A stretch of DNA of 64,000 nucleotides from Terrimesophilobacter bigeumensis (lineage in GTDB: Bacteria > Actinomycetota > Actinomycetes > Actinomycetales > Microbacteriaceae). Position 1 is the first letter of the stretch; every line of letters starts with the position of its first letter. Of this stretch, positions 45,027-53,562 are shown piece after piece. The translations under genes were made by a program, and so were the position numbers. Below the pieces are notes generated by a model. The model made no database searches. It was not told where the DNA came from and saw nothing but the letters and a program-made list of their open reading frames with translations. The DNA is taken from assembly GCF_039537265.1 (NCBI RefSeq), contig NZ_BAABAE010000003.1, positions 1,426,001 to 1,490,000 on the forward strand, given 5' to 3'.

Positions 45027-46217
45027 ATGGACTGGCAGACGGCAGCGGACTCTGTGCCCTCGGGATTCATCACCGAGGCGAATGTGCGCGCCCTCCTCGG
45101 CAAACCGCCGGCGACCGGTGCCTGGCGGGATGGCGACCCGGTGGGCGACCGGAGATTCGTCACCCTCGGCGCCCAACTGCTCGAGGCGGGCGGGAGCCTG
45201 CCGAGCGTCCGGATCGCCTACGAGACCTGGGGGACGCTGAACGACGACGCGAGCAACGCCGTACTCGTCCTGCATGCGCTCACCGGCGACAGCCACGTCT
45301 TGGGGGACGCCGGTCCAGGACACCAGACGAACGGCTGGTGGTCGGGCATCGTGGGACCGGGCGGATACATCGACACCGACCGCTGGTTCGTGGTCGCCCC
45401 GAACATGCTCGGCGGATGCCAGGGCACCACAGGACCGTCGAGTCCGGCCCCCAGCGGGCACGAGTGGGGCTCGCGCTTCCCCTACCTGACCATCCGCGAC
45501 CAGGTCGCCACCCAGGCGGCCTTCTCGGATGCGATCGGCATCCGTCGCTGGGCCGCCGTCGTCGGCGGCTCGATGGGCGGCATGCAGGCCCTCGAATGGT
45601 CTGTGGGCTTCCCCGAGCGCCTCGAGCGGGTCGCCGTGCTCGCTGCGCCGGCAGTGAGCGATGCGGACGAGATCGCCCTCAATTCCATCCAGCTCGAGGC
45701 CATCCGCATGGATCCCGGCTTTCACGGCGGTGACTACTACGACGCCAAGGACGGCGACGGCCCCCACGCCGGCCTGGCGCTCGCCCGCCGGATGGCGCTG
45801 CTCAGCTACCGCTCGCCGAGCGAGCTCAACGACCGGTTCCGCCGCACCTGGCAGAGCGGTATCGACCCGCTCGGCGGGCACGGCAAATTCGCGGTCGAGA
45901 GCTACCTCGACTTCCATGGGAACAAATTCACCCGGCGGTTCGACGCCAACAGCTACCTCGTGCTCGCCACGGCGATGAGTTCGCACGACATCGGCCGGGG
46001 TCGCGGCGGAACCGCCAGGGCCCTCGCGCAGGTCACGGCGAAGAGCCTCATCCTCGGCGTGGACAGCGACCGGCTCTTCCCGGTCGCAGCCCAGCAGGAG
46101 ATCGCGGCGCATCTCGGGGTCGAGGCGGTCGTCATCGGCTCCGCTTTCGGGCACGACGCCTTCCTCATCGAGCACGAACTCGTCGGCCCCCACCTCGCAG
46201 CGCTCCTGGAGCACTGA
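45027..46217 (+). CDS. metX: homoserine O-acetyltransferase
   Basis: 396 residues, alpha/beta-hydrolase. Catalytic Ser in VGGSMGGMQALEW (about residue 181), Asp in LGVDSDRLFPV and His in SAFGHDAFLIEHE. Transfers acetyl from acetyl-CoA to homoserine. Starts at ATG 45027 (MDWQTAADSVP) are preferred; GTG/TTG codons at 45015 and 45000 are alternatives with weaker support. Located 84 bp after metY, so it may be co-transcribed; together with hom (28734) they give the methionine branch. Confidence 0.95.
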   Translation: MDWQTAADSVPSGFITEANVRALLGKPPATGAWRDGDPVGDRRFVTLGAQLLEAGGSLPSVRIAYETWGTLNDDASNAVLVLHALTGDSHVLGDAGPGHQTNGWWSGIVGPGGYIDTDRWFVVAPNMLGGCQGTTGPSSPAPSGHEWGSRFPYLTIRDQVATQAAFSDAIGIRRWAAVVGGSMGGMQALEWSVGFPERLERVAVLAAPAVSDADEIALNSIQLEAIRMDPGFHGGDYYDAKDGDGPHAGLALARRMALLSYRSPSELNDRFRRTWQSGIDPLGGHGKFAVESYLDFHGNKFTRRFDANSYLVLATAMSSHDIGRGRGGTARALAQVTAKSLILGVDSDRLFPVAAQQEIAAHLGVEAVVIGSAFGHDAFLIEHELVGPHLAALLEH

Positions 46218-46253
46218 ACCCCGCGCGCTGCCGCCGGTCCGAAGCCCCGGGAT

Positions 46254-46259
46254 TACACT
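46254..46259 (+). promoter_or_regulatory. -10 hexamer of the lipoprotein gene (leaderless)
   Basis: TACACT lies exactly 6 nt before the ATG at 46266 (spacer GTCGGA); no Shine-Dalgarno at a normal distance. Confidence 0.5.
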
Positions 46260-46265
46260 GTCGGA

Positions 46266-47156
46266 ATGCCGAAGCGGCGCCACGCCACCCTGGCGACCTC
46301 GATCGCTGTCACCTGTGCGGCCTTCGCCTGCCTGGGCGTGACCGGATGCGCCTCGCCCCCGGTGAACACCGAGCTCCCGCCCGGCGTCTCCATCGATGTC
46401 TATCAGGGCCGGTTCGACTACGCGGACCACTCCCTCGAGATCGCGGTCGCCAACCACGGGCGGGCGCCGCTCGAGGTGGTGTCCGCCGAGTTCTCCTCCC
46501 CGACCTTCACCCCCGCCGCCGGCTACGCGCGCGTTCCGACGACCGTGCGCCCCGGCACCTCGACCGACCTCAAAGTCCTGCTTCCACCCGCGGTGTGCGC
46601 TGCCGAGCCCGGAGACCCGGTCGTCGCGATCGACTTCACGATCGAGGGGGTCGCGTACCGCGTCACGATGACCCCCGACGACCGGCTGGGCCAACTCCCC
46701 AAGATCGCGGCGGAGGACTGCCGGGGCGAGTTCGTCGCCGAGGTCGCCACGATCGAGGCGGCATCCGGATTCACGGAGACGACCATCGACGGCAGGCCTG
46801 CGGCCGAACTCGAGTTCACCGCCACACCGACGGGGCAGGGCGGCATACTCACGATCGACACCGTGCGCGGGAGTCCACTCGTGAGCCTGCGCGACCCGGT
46901 GACCGGCATCGTGGGCGAAACGGTGCCGCTCGAACTCGACATCGGGTCGGCGAAGGGCCCCGTCCCGTTCACCCTCACCCTGATCCCCGCGCGCTGCGAT
47001 CCGCACGTCGTACAGGAGGACAAGCGCGGTACCTTCTTCACTTTCACCGTCACGACCCGGCAGGACACGGGCGTCATCTACCTGGGTGTCAGCGACGCCG
47101 TTCGCTCGGCCCTCTACGACTTCGTCGCCCTCTCCTGCGGCTGGGATCGACACTGA
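46266..47156 (+). CDS. putative lipoprotein of unknown function
   Basis: 296 residues. N-terminal signal with KRRH, a hydrophobic core (SIAVTCAAFACLG) and the lipobox GVTGC (Cys about residue 28), so it is probably a diacylglycerol-anchored extracellular protein. The mature part looks like repeated beta-rich Ig-like segments (VAVAN..., TPTGQGGILTI...) and has Cys residues that may be disulfide-bonded. I do not recognise a catalytic domain. It precedes the kinase module; the strong TTGACA at 47182 suggests the module has its own promoter. TACACT 6 nt before the ATG suggests a leaderless mRNA. Confidence 0.8.
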   Translation: MPKRRHATLATSIAVTCAAFACLGVTGCASPPVNTELPPGVSIDVYQGRFDYADHSLEIAVANHGRAPLEVVSAEFSSPTFTPAAGYARVPTTVRPGTSTDLKVLLPPAVCAAEPGDPVVAIDFTIEGVAYRVTMTPDDRLGQLPKIAAEDCRGEFVAEVATIEAASGFTETTIDGRPAAELEFTATPTGQGGILTIDTVRGSPLVSLRDPVTGIVGETVPLELDIGSAKGPVPFTLTLIPARCDPHVVQEDKRGTFFTFTVTTRQDTGVIYLGVSDAVRSALYDFVALSCGWDRH

Positions 47157-47181
47157 CAATCGCCCGTCAGGAAGCTGAGAG

Positions 47182-47231
47182 TTGACAAAACTCCGGTGTG
47201 GCGGTGTCGCACCCCCACTTGTGGGTACAAG
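47182..47231 (+). promoter_or_regulatory. regulatory region upstream of the kinase gene
   Basis: TTGACA (47182-47187) fits a -35 box, but no clear -10 is seen at 16-18 bp. An inverted repeat CCCAC-TT-GTGGG (about 47213-47224) and CTTGT-GGG-ACAAG-like symmetry lie between it and the start, a plausible site for the LuxR-type regulator encoded at 49716-50387. Confidence 0.35.
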
Positions 47232-47234
47232 CGT

Positions 47235-48425
47235 GTGACCATAGCAGGTGTGGAACTCATCGCCAAGGAACGCGATCGCCTGCTGCACCGAGCTGCCCGA
47301 TTCATCGGCATCTCGCTGGCCGTCGTGGCTTTCCTCGGTCTGAGCGTTCCCGGAGTCGTCGACCTCACGAGTCTGTTCGCCGCGCTCCTGCTCTGTGTTC
47401 TTCTGGTCTTCAGCCTGGTGCGGCTCGGCGGTGACCACTCGATCCTGTGGGTCCTGCTCGGTCTCGCGGCCGGTCTCGGGGTACTCACGATCGTGCAGCT
47501 TCCGTTCGGTGCACCCGACCAGAGCGCCCTGGCGACTGCGCTCATCCCCTTCGCGGGCGGCACGATCGCGTCGTTCGCGCTCGTACTCACCGGCCGCATC
47601 CCGCGCGTCGTCATTCTCGTCGCCGGCTTCGCCGCGACCGTCGGACTCGTCGTGCTCGCGACCGGCAGTTCCAACCCGCTCAGCTACCCGGTGGGCGCCG
47701 TCGTCCTCGGGTGGATCATCTTCACGTTCGTCGGACTCTGGGTGTCCTCGAGCGTGCCCAGGGCGGCCCGGCGCATCAACAACATCGGGCGCGCCCATCG
47801 CGCGGAGCGCCAGGCCAGCGAGATCGAGGCGCAACGCCGACAGGGCGCACGCCTGTTGCATGACACGGTGCTGGCGACCCTCACCCTCCTCGCCCACTCC
47901 GGCGTCGGGGTGACCGAAGACGCCCTGCGCGCGCAGGCCGGGGACGACGCACAACTCCTGCGGCAGTTGCGCCTCGGCTCAACCCCGGCGCCCCAGGACC
48001 TGCCCCTGGCGACCGGCGCGATTCCGGTTGCCGCAACCGACGATGCCATCCTCGGGACGACACTGGAGTCCGTCAAGCAGCGTTTCGGCCGGATCGGCCT
48101 CGAGGTCAGCTGGCACGGGACCGGCCAGGTGCTCCTGCCGAGCGAGGTGCTCGACGCGTTCCTCCTCGCCCTGGCCGAGTGCCTCGAGAATGTCAGAAGG
48201 CATGCCGGGGTCACCGAGGCGCATGTGACGATCACCGACGACGAGACGACCGTGCGGGCCATGGTCACCGATTCCGGGATCGGCTTCGACGTGAGGGACA
48301 TCGACTCCGCCCGGCTCGGCCTCAAGGACTCGGTGATCGCCCGCCTCGGGGAGGTGGGGGGAACCGCAAGGCTCTTCTCCTCCCCCGGTTCGGGGACGAC
48401 GGTCGTGCTGGAGGTGCCGAAGTGA
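47235..48425 (+). CDS. sensor histidine kinase (NarX/HisKA_3-like)
   Basis: 396 residues from the GTG at 47235 (an alternative GTG is 47250). Six membrane helices in the first about 180 residues with very short loops, so it senses from within the membrane. A short linker with coiled character leads to the phospho-acceptor His in RLLHDTVLATLTLL (about His209). N-box ECLENVRRHA (about 315), D-box TDSGIGFD and G-box SSPGSGTTVVLEV complete the HATPase_c domain. It partners with the LuxR-type regulator two genes downstream; overlaps the intervening gene by 4 bp (GTGA). Confidence 0.88.
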   Translation: MTIAGVELIAKERDRLLHRAARFIGISLAVVAFLGLSVPGVVDLTSLFAALLLCVLLVFSLVRLGGDHSILWVLLGLAAGLGVLTIVQLPFGAPDQSALATALIPFAGGTIASFALVLTGRIPRVVILVAGFAATVGLVVLATGSSNPLSYPVGAVVLGWIIFTFVGLWVSSSVPRAARRINNIGRAHRAERQASEIEAQRRQGARLLHDTVLATLTLLAHSGVGVTEDALRAQAGDDAQLLRQLRLGSTPAPQDLPLATGAIPVAATDDAILGTTLESVKQRFGRIGLEVSWHGTGQVLLPSEVLDAFLLALAECLENVRRHAGVTEAHVTITDDETTVRAMVTDSGIGFDVRDIDSARLGLKDSVIARLGEVGGTARLFSSPGSGTTVVLEVPK

Positions 48426-49705
48426 GCGGATACGCACGTCCGGAGGAGAACACGCTCGGCGTCGTCATCGGCAAGCGCGGGCGCCCCAAGCCCTCGGCCG
48501 GCTCGCCAGCCGCACGCGCCCTGCGCCAGGCGAGCGCCGGCGGTGCGAGCCTCGGAACCGGCTACCTGGGGATCGGCGCCGGTGTCGTCGCGGGGATCGC
48601 CGCCGTCTTCGGGCTCGCGATGTTCGTGTCGAACCTCGCCATCTATCCGAACCCCCTCCCCGGTGCCTTCGCCTGGCTCGTGTACTGCCTCGCCCTCGCC
48701 ACGATCGGTGTCACGATCACGATTCTCGGCGAGCGGATGCCGACCTGGCTGTTCGCGGTCTTCCTCGCCAGCCTGGGGATCGTCATCGCCCTCGACTTCC
48801 TCGCCATCTGGCCGCTCGGCAATATCGGAGCGAGCGCTACGGCATCCGTCGCGGCGAGCTACGGGCTCCTCATCGCCGTCACGCTCCGGCGCGCCGCCGA
48901 GATCCTCGTGGCAGCCGGGCTCATCGCCGTCGCCTTCATCGTCGCGATCCTCCTCACCACCCCGCTGGACGCCTCGACCCTTCCCGCGCAGGCCGTCGTG
49001 CTCGCCGCGGTCATCCTTCCCCCGGTCTTCGCGACCTGGTTCGTCGTCCAGTTCCGCCGGATCGTGCAGCTCGAGCTCGACCGGGTGCTCGTCCAGAGCA
49101 CCGTCTCCGCTCCGCGGTTCGCGGTCGGGATGCTCGCGTCGGAGGAACTCGCCCGACTCGACCTCGCCGCCGAGGAGCTCTTCGAATCGGTCTCGAGCGG
49201 CCGCACCAGGCTCCCCCTCGACCCGAAGACCGCCTCGATCGCCGCATCCCTCGCGACGGAGCTCCGACTCCACCTCATCGAGGGCCGACGCGAGACCTGG
49301 CTCTACCACGCGATCACCGAGTCCGAGCAGCTCGGCAAGTCGGTGACGCTCTCCGACGCGGGAAGCCTGGCCGGCCTTCTCGACCCCCAGCAACGCGATG
49401 GACTGCTCTCCGCCGTCTGGCTCCTGGTGAGCGACAAGTCGAAACAGAGGCGGACCGTGCAGCTCACGCTCGGCCCTGTCGCCGCCTCCGATGTCGACTC
49501 GCAGACGAACTCGATCTCGGTGCCGATCGTCGTCGCGACGACCGGGATCTCCCGCAGCCGCGTCGACCCGGCGACTTGGGGCTCGATCGCCCGCGTCGGT
49601 CCGTTCACCAATTCGACGGAGAACTCCATCCTGCGCGTCGAGATCGATTGCCTGGTGGCGAACCCCGCAGACCAATACCATGCTGAACAGGCAGCACAAC
49701 GATAG
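48422..49705 (+). CDS. unrecognised six-helix membrane protein in a two-component operon
   Basis: 427 residues, GTG start with GGAGG 7 nt upstream and a 4-bp overlap with the kinase gene. Six predicted helices (about residues 43-215), including GIGAGVVAGIAAVFGL and AEILVAAGLIAVAFIVAIL, then an about 210-residue soluble C-terminal domain (SVSSGRTRLPLDPKTASIAAS... LLDPQQRDGLLSAVWLL). The topology parallels the kinase, and the C-terminal region aligns loosely with a histidine-kinase-like layout but no HATPase N, D or G boxes and no phospho-acceptor HD motif can be found. It may be a degenerate kinase or a co-sensor. Function unknown. Confidence 0.82.
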   Translation: MSGYARPEENTLGVVIGKRGRPKPSAGSPAARALRQASAGGASLGTGYLGIGAGVVAGIAAVFGLAMFVSNLAIYPNPLPGAFAWLVYCLALATIGVTITILGERMPTWLFAVFLASLGIVIALDFLAIWPLGNIGASATASVAASYGLLIAVTLRRAAEILVAAGLIAVAFIVAILLTTPLDASTLPAQAVVLAAVILPPVFATWFVVQFRRIVQLELDRVLVQSTVSAPRFAVGMLASEELARLDLAAEELFESVSSGRTRLPLDPKTASIAASLATELRLHLIEGRRETWLYHAITESEQLGKSVTLSDAGSLAGLLDPQQRDGLLSAVWLLVSDKSKQRRTVQLTLGPVAASDVDSQTNSISVPIVVATTGISRSRVDPATWGSIARVGPFTNSTENSILRVEIDCLVANPADQYHAEQAAQR

Positions 49706-49715
49706 GGGCACGACC

Positions 49716-50387
49716 GTGACGACTACTGAGGGACCCATCCGCCTGGCGCTCGTGGACGACCACCGGATGCTGCTCGGGGCGCTCACCGAGTGGATCCGGG
49801 GTGCGGCATCCGACATCTCGATGGTCGCGGCGGTGACCACCTGGCCGGAACTGCTGACCCACCCGGAGTTCCCCGTCGACGTGGTCCTGCTCGACCTCGA
49901 CCTCAAGGACAACCTCCCGATCTCGCTCAAGATCTCGACGCTCAAGACGACGGGCGTCAAGACCGTGCTCATGAGCACATACTCCGAGCCGAACGTCGTG
50001 CGCGAGGCGCTCGCGGCCGGCGCGCTCGGCTACCTCGTCAAGAGCGAGGATGCGGCCATGATCGTCGAGGCGATCCGCGCCGCCCACCAGGGCGAGGCCT
50101 TCATCTCGGCAGAGCTCGACCTCGCGCTCAATGCGAGCGACGTGGGCGGTGCGCCCAAGCTGAGCGCGCAGGAGCGTCGCGTGATGGCGCTCTACGGCGG
50201 CGGCGAGCCGGTCAAATCGGTCGCCTTCCAACTGGGGATCTCGGAAGAGACGGCGAAGTCCTACCTCAAGCGCATCCGGGAGAAGTATCGCGTGGCCGGG
50301 ATCGATGTGGGGACGAAGGTGGCGTTGCGCAAACGGGCCATCCAGGACGGCATCCTGCTGCAGTCCGACGAGAGCGGTGCGCTCTAG
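49716..50387 (+). CDS. LuxR/NarL-family response regulator
   Basis: 223 residues from the GTG at 49716, which AGGGG precedes at 7 nt; an ATG at 49680 is a possible longer start. Receiver domain with acidic pair LVDDHRML, phospho-Asp in VVLLDLDLKDN (about residue 61), conserved Ser/Thr in MSTYSEPN, Lys in YLVKSED. C-terminal helix-turn-helix SVAFQLGISEETAKSYLKRIREKY (about residues 170-195). It is the output protein of the preceding kinase. Convergent GT87-like gene overlaps its stop by 4 bp (CTAG). Confidence 0.92.
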   Translation: MTTTEGPIRLALVDDHRMLLGALTEWIRGAASDISMVAAVTTWPELLTHPEFPVDVVLLDLDLKDNLPISLKISTLKTTGVKTVLMSTYSEPNVVREALAAGALGYLVKSEDAAMIVEAIRAAHQGEAFISAELDLALNASDVGGAPKLSAQERRVMALYGGGEPVKSVAFQLGISEETAKSYLKRIREKYRVAGIDVGTKVALRKRAIQDGILLQSDESGAL

Positions 50388-51616
50388 TCCACCGTCTCCG
50401 GGCGGGCCATGGCCCACAGCGCATGCACTGCCCAGCCGAGCAGGACGACGACCAGCGCGTTGCGGGCGGTGAGCGCGGCCAGCATGACCGGATGCAGCCC
50501 GAGCAGCCACCCGTAGAGGTAGGGGTAGATCGCCTGGGTCATGACGGCGACGACGGCGCTCACGACAGCGGGGACCACGAACCACCATCGATCCTCCGGG
50601 TGGCGCGTCACGAGGCCGAGCACCAGGGGAACGGCGAGCCATCCGATGAACTGGGGCGATCCGACCTTGTTGAAGACGATGAGGGCCGCCACGAGGGCGA
50701 GTGAGAGCGTGGCGAGCACGATGGGCGGCTCCGCCCCCCTGCGCACGGCGAGGACGGCGACGAGGACGATCGCGGCGACCGCGAGCGCCATGAGCGGCGT
50801 CATGAGAGCGCCCACGATTCCGACCCCGTCGCCCGTGACCTGCCAGGTGAGGATGTGCTGGTCGTAGTAGAGGGAGGTGCCCGGCACACCGGCGAAGGCC
50901 TGCCACAACCAGATCGTGCTGATCGGCGCCTCGACCTGCAGCCCTCGCCCGGTCTGCTGAGTCACGAAGCTCAGGACGTTGGCCCCGCTTCCGAAGGACA
51001 GGGCGCCGGCGATCACGAGCACGCTCACGAGCACGGCGGTGCCCAGCACCCGCAGGCGATCCCCCAGCGCGACGACCATCGCTGCGACGATCGCCGCCGG
51101 CCAGACCTTGACCCAGGCTGCGATCGACAGGATGAGGGCGGCCAGCCGCGGCCGCGCGGCGGCGAACATGACCCCGACGATGCCGAGCGCGATGGTCACG
51201 GTGTCGATGCGGCCGAGGGCGATGGGACCGAGCAGGAGGAGGAAGCCGAGCCACGACCACGCCGCCACGCTACGGACGCCGTCACGACGGGTGGTGCGAC
51301 GCCATCCGATGATGCTCGCGAAGGCGACGGCGTCGAGAATCATCATCAGGCTGAGCCAGGTGCTCACGTAAAGGCCCGGACCGAGAGCCCCGGCGGCGAG
51401 CATGGGGAAGATCGCGAGAATGGGATACACCCAGGAACTGTGGATGCCCACCCAGAAGCCGGCGAGGAATACCTGGTCCGACCAGAACTTGTAGACGATC
51501 GACACGTCGCCGAGCGGGAGTCCGGGCCCGTAGAGATTGAGGAGGCCGAGCCAGAGGTGCACGACCATGAACGCCGACCACAGGGCGACCGGGTTCCTGC
51601 CGATTGTCCTCATCAC
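50384..51616 (-). CDS. GT87-like integral membrane glycosyltransferase
   Basis: 410 residues with about ten to eleven membrane helices. N-terminal region with GLPLGDVSIVYKFWSDQVF (first extracellular loop with acidic residue) and DTVTIALGIVGVMF, characteristic of the GT-C fold/DUF2029 group of polyprenyl-phosphate-mannose mannosyltransferases. It probably adds a sugar to a lipid-linked glycan outside the membrane; the donor and acceptor are not known. GTG at 51616 or ATG at 51613 are both possible starts. Confidence 0.78.
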   Translation of the reverse strand: MMRTIGRNPVALWSAFMVVHLWLGLLNLYGPGLPLGDVSIVYKFWSDQVFLAGFWVGIHSSWVYPILAIFPMLAAGALGPGLYVSTWLSLMMILDAVAFASIIGWRRTTRRDGVRSVAAWSWLGFLLLLGPIALGRIDTVTIALGIVGVMFAAARPRLAALILSIAAWVKVWPAAIVAAMVVALGDRLRVLGTAVLVSVLVIAGALSFGSGANVLSFVTQQTGRGLQVEAPISTIWLWQAFAGVPGTSLYYDQHILTWQVTGDGVGIVGALMTPLMALAVAAIVLVAVLAVRRGAEPPIVLATLSLALVAALIVFNKVGSPQFIGWLAVPLVLGLVTRHPEDRWWFVVPAVVSAVVAVMTQAIYPYLYGWLLGLHPVMLAALTARNALVVVLLGWAVHALWAMARPETVD

Positions 51617-51653
51617 GGTTCAGCGTAACCGACCGCGAGCCGCACCCCTCCCG

Positions 51654-52463
51654 TCACAGCGCGGCGATGACACCCGGCAGTGCGGCGTTGAGCCCGAGCA
51701 CGGTGAACGGGCCCCCCGCTCCGGCCCGGCTGCCGGCGAGCCCGTGCAGCAGCACGGCGGTCGCGGCGAGCTGCGTCAGGACGGAGTCGTCCTCGGCGAT
51801 GGCCCTGGCATGCGTCGCCAACAGGGCGCCGAGGATGCCCCCGAGCGCATCCCCCGTCCCCGCCGTCGCCAGCCAGGTGGTCCGCGCTTCGACGCGGAAG
51901 CTGCCGCCCGGCCCCGCGATCCAGGTCGTGTGACCCTTGAGCACGACCGTCGTATCGAGGCTGCGCGCGGCACGCCCCGCCCACTCCTCGGGTTCGGCCG
52001 CGATCTCGGCGGCATCCGCCCCGAGCGTCCTCGCGAGTTCGCCGTAGTGGGGAGTCAGCACGGTCGGGCCCTCCGCATCATCCGAGTAGCCGATGGCTCC
52101 GGCATCCAGGACGAGCGGATTCCCGGACTCGAGTGCCGTCCACAATCGCGCGGAGGCCAGCGAGTCGTCGGTCACATCCTCCATCCCCGAGCCCACGAGC
52201 CAGGCCTGCACCCGGCCGTCGACCGTGACGGCTTCCGGCCGCTGCCCGAGGACGAGGGATGCGGCCCGCTCCGGGCCGAGGTAGCGCACCATGCCGACCC
52301 CGGTGTGCAGTGCGGCGTCGACCCCGATGACCGCGGCTCCGGGGTAGTCGACCGAACCGGTGATGACCCCGAGCACGCCGTGCGAGTACTTGTCGTCCCA
52401 CTCCGTGGGCACCGCGATCCAGTCGCGCGCCGACTCCGGCGTCCACTCGGCGTAACCGGCCAT
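51654..52463 (-). CDS. nnrD: ADP-dependent NAD(P)H-hydrate dehydratase
   Basis: 269 residues, ribokinase-like fold. Repairs hydrated NAD(P)H using ADP. Recognised by GVLGVITGSVDYPGAAVIG at the N-terminus, TPHYGELARTLG, LKGHTTWIAGPG and the C-terminal active-site motif ATAGTGDALGGILGALLA (about residue 205). It is a stand-alone dehydratase; the NnrE epimerase domain of fused versions is absent and no epimerase gene lies in the window. Start ATG has TATCGT 6 nt upstream (52470-52475), indicating leaderless mRNA. Confidence 0.93.
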   Translation of the reverse strand: MAGYAEWTPESARDWIAVPTEWDDKYSHGVLGVITGSVDYPGAAVIGVDAALHTGVGMVRYLGPERAASLVLGQRPEAVTVDGRVQAWLVGSGMEDVTDDSLASARLWTALESGNPLVLDAGAIGYSDDAEGPTVLTPHYGELARTLGADAAEIAAEPEEWAGRAARSLDTTVVLKGHTTWIAGPGGSFRVEARTTWLATAGTGDALGGILGALLATHARAIAEDDSVLTQLAATAVLLHGLAGSRAGAGGPFTVLGLNAALPGVIAAL

Positions 52464-52515
52464 GCCACCACGATAGTCAGCCCTGGCTGGTAGTGCACCG
52501 GGCCGGATGGCCGGC

Positions 52516-53562
52516 TCAGGAGCGATGCCGACGGGTGGCGTCCTGCACCTCGCCGACGAGTTCTTCGATGATGTCCTCGAGGAACAGCACGCCGCGCGCG
52601 GTCCCGTGCTCGTCGAAGACGCGCGCGAGGTGCACGCCCGAGCGACGCATGGCCGCGAGCGCATCCTCGAGATCCGTGTCCTGGAAGATCGAGATGAGCC
52701 GACGGGCGCGCTTGGCGGGTACCGGTTGGGAGAATTCCACGGTCTCCTCGAGGTCGATGACGTCCTTGAGATGCAGGTAGCCGCTCGGTTCTCCGTCGGC
52801 GTCGAGCAGCACGTACCGCGAGAACCCGTGCTGGGCGACGGCACGCTCGACCTGTTCGGGTGTAGTCCCTTCGGGAAGGCTCACGAGCTGCGCCATCCCG
52901 ACGGCGATGTCGCGCACCTTCTTCGCGCTGAACTCGAAGGCGGCGGTGAGGGCACCGATGTCGTCCTTGAGCACTCCCTCACGCCGCGACTGGGCGACGA
53001 TGTTGGCGACCTCGTCGATCGTGAACGCGCTGTTCGCCTCGTTCTTCGGTTCGACCCTGAAAAGCCGCAGCACACCGTTGGCGGTGGCGTTGAGCGCGAC
53101 GATGATCGGGTGGAACACCTTCGAGACCCAGACGAGCGGCGGGGCGAGCAGGAGTGCGGCCCGGTCGGGCATCGAGAACGACAGGTTCTTCGGCACCATC
53201 TCGCCGAGCACGACGTGCAGGTACGACACGATCACGAGGGCGACCGCGAACGCCACCCCGGCGATGACCGGCTCCGGCCAGCCGGTGACCGCGAGCGGGA
53301 ACTCGAGCAGGTGGTGGATGGCCGGCTCCGAGACGTTCAGGATGAGCAGCGAGCAGACGGTGATGCCGAGCTGGCTCGTCGCGAGCATGAGCGTCGCGTG
53401 CTCCATCGCGTAGAGCGTCGTCCTGGCTGCGCGGCTGCCCGCATCCGCCCTCGGCTCGATCTGGGACCGGCGCGCGGAGATGACCGCGAACTCCGCCGCC
53501 ACGAAGAAGGCGTTGAACACGAGCAGGATGCCGAGCCAGGCGATGCCCCAGAAGTCGGTCAC
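52516..53562 (-). CDS. CNNM/CorC-like protein with CBS pair (second copy)
   Basis: 348 residues. Four-helix CNNM/DUF21 membrane domain (WLGILLVFNAFFVAAEFAVISARRSQIE start, with LGEMVPKNLSF) followed by two CBS domains (about residues 205-330; DGEPSGYLHLKDVIDL and VFDEHGTARGVLFLEDII). It has no CorC C-terminal domain. Implicated in Mg2+/Co2+ homeostasis or efflux in related proteins. GTG start overlaps its longer paralogue by 4 bp. Confidence 0.9.
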   Translation of the reverse strand: MTDFWGIAWLGILLVFNAFFVAAEFAVISARRSQIEPRADAGSRAARTTLYAMEHATLMLATSQLGITVCSLLILNVSEPAIHHLLEFPLAVTGWPEPVIAGVAFAVALVIVSYLHVVLGEMVPKNLSFSMPDRAALLLAPPLVWVSKVFHPIIVALNATANGVLRLFRVEPKNEANSAFTIDEVANIVAQSRREGVLKDDIGALTAAFEFSAKKVRDIAVGMAQLVSLPEGTTPEQVERAVAQHGFSRYVLLDADGEPSGYLHLKDVIDLEETVEFSQPVPAKRARRLISIFQDTDLEDALAAMRRSGVHLARVFDEHGTARGVLFLEDIIEELVGEVQDATRRHRS

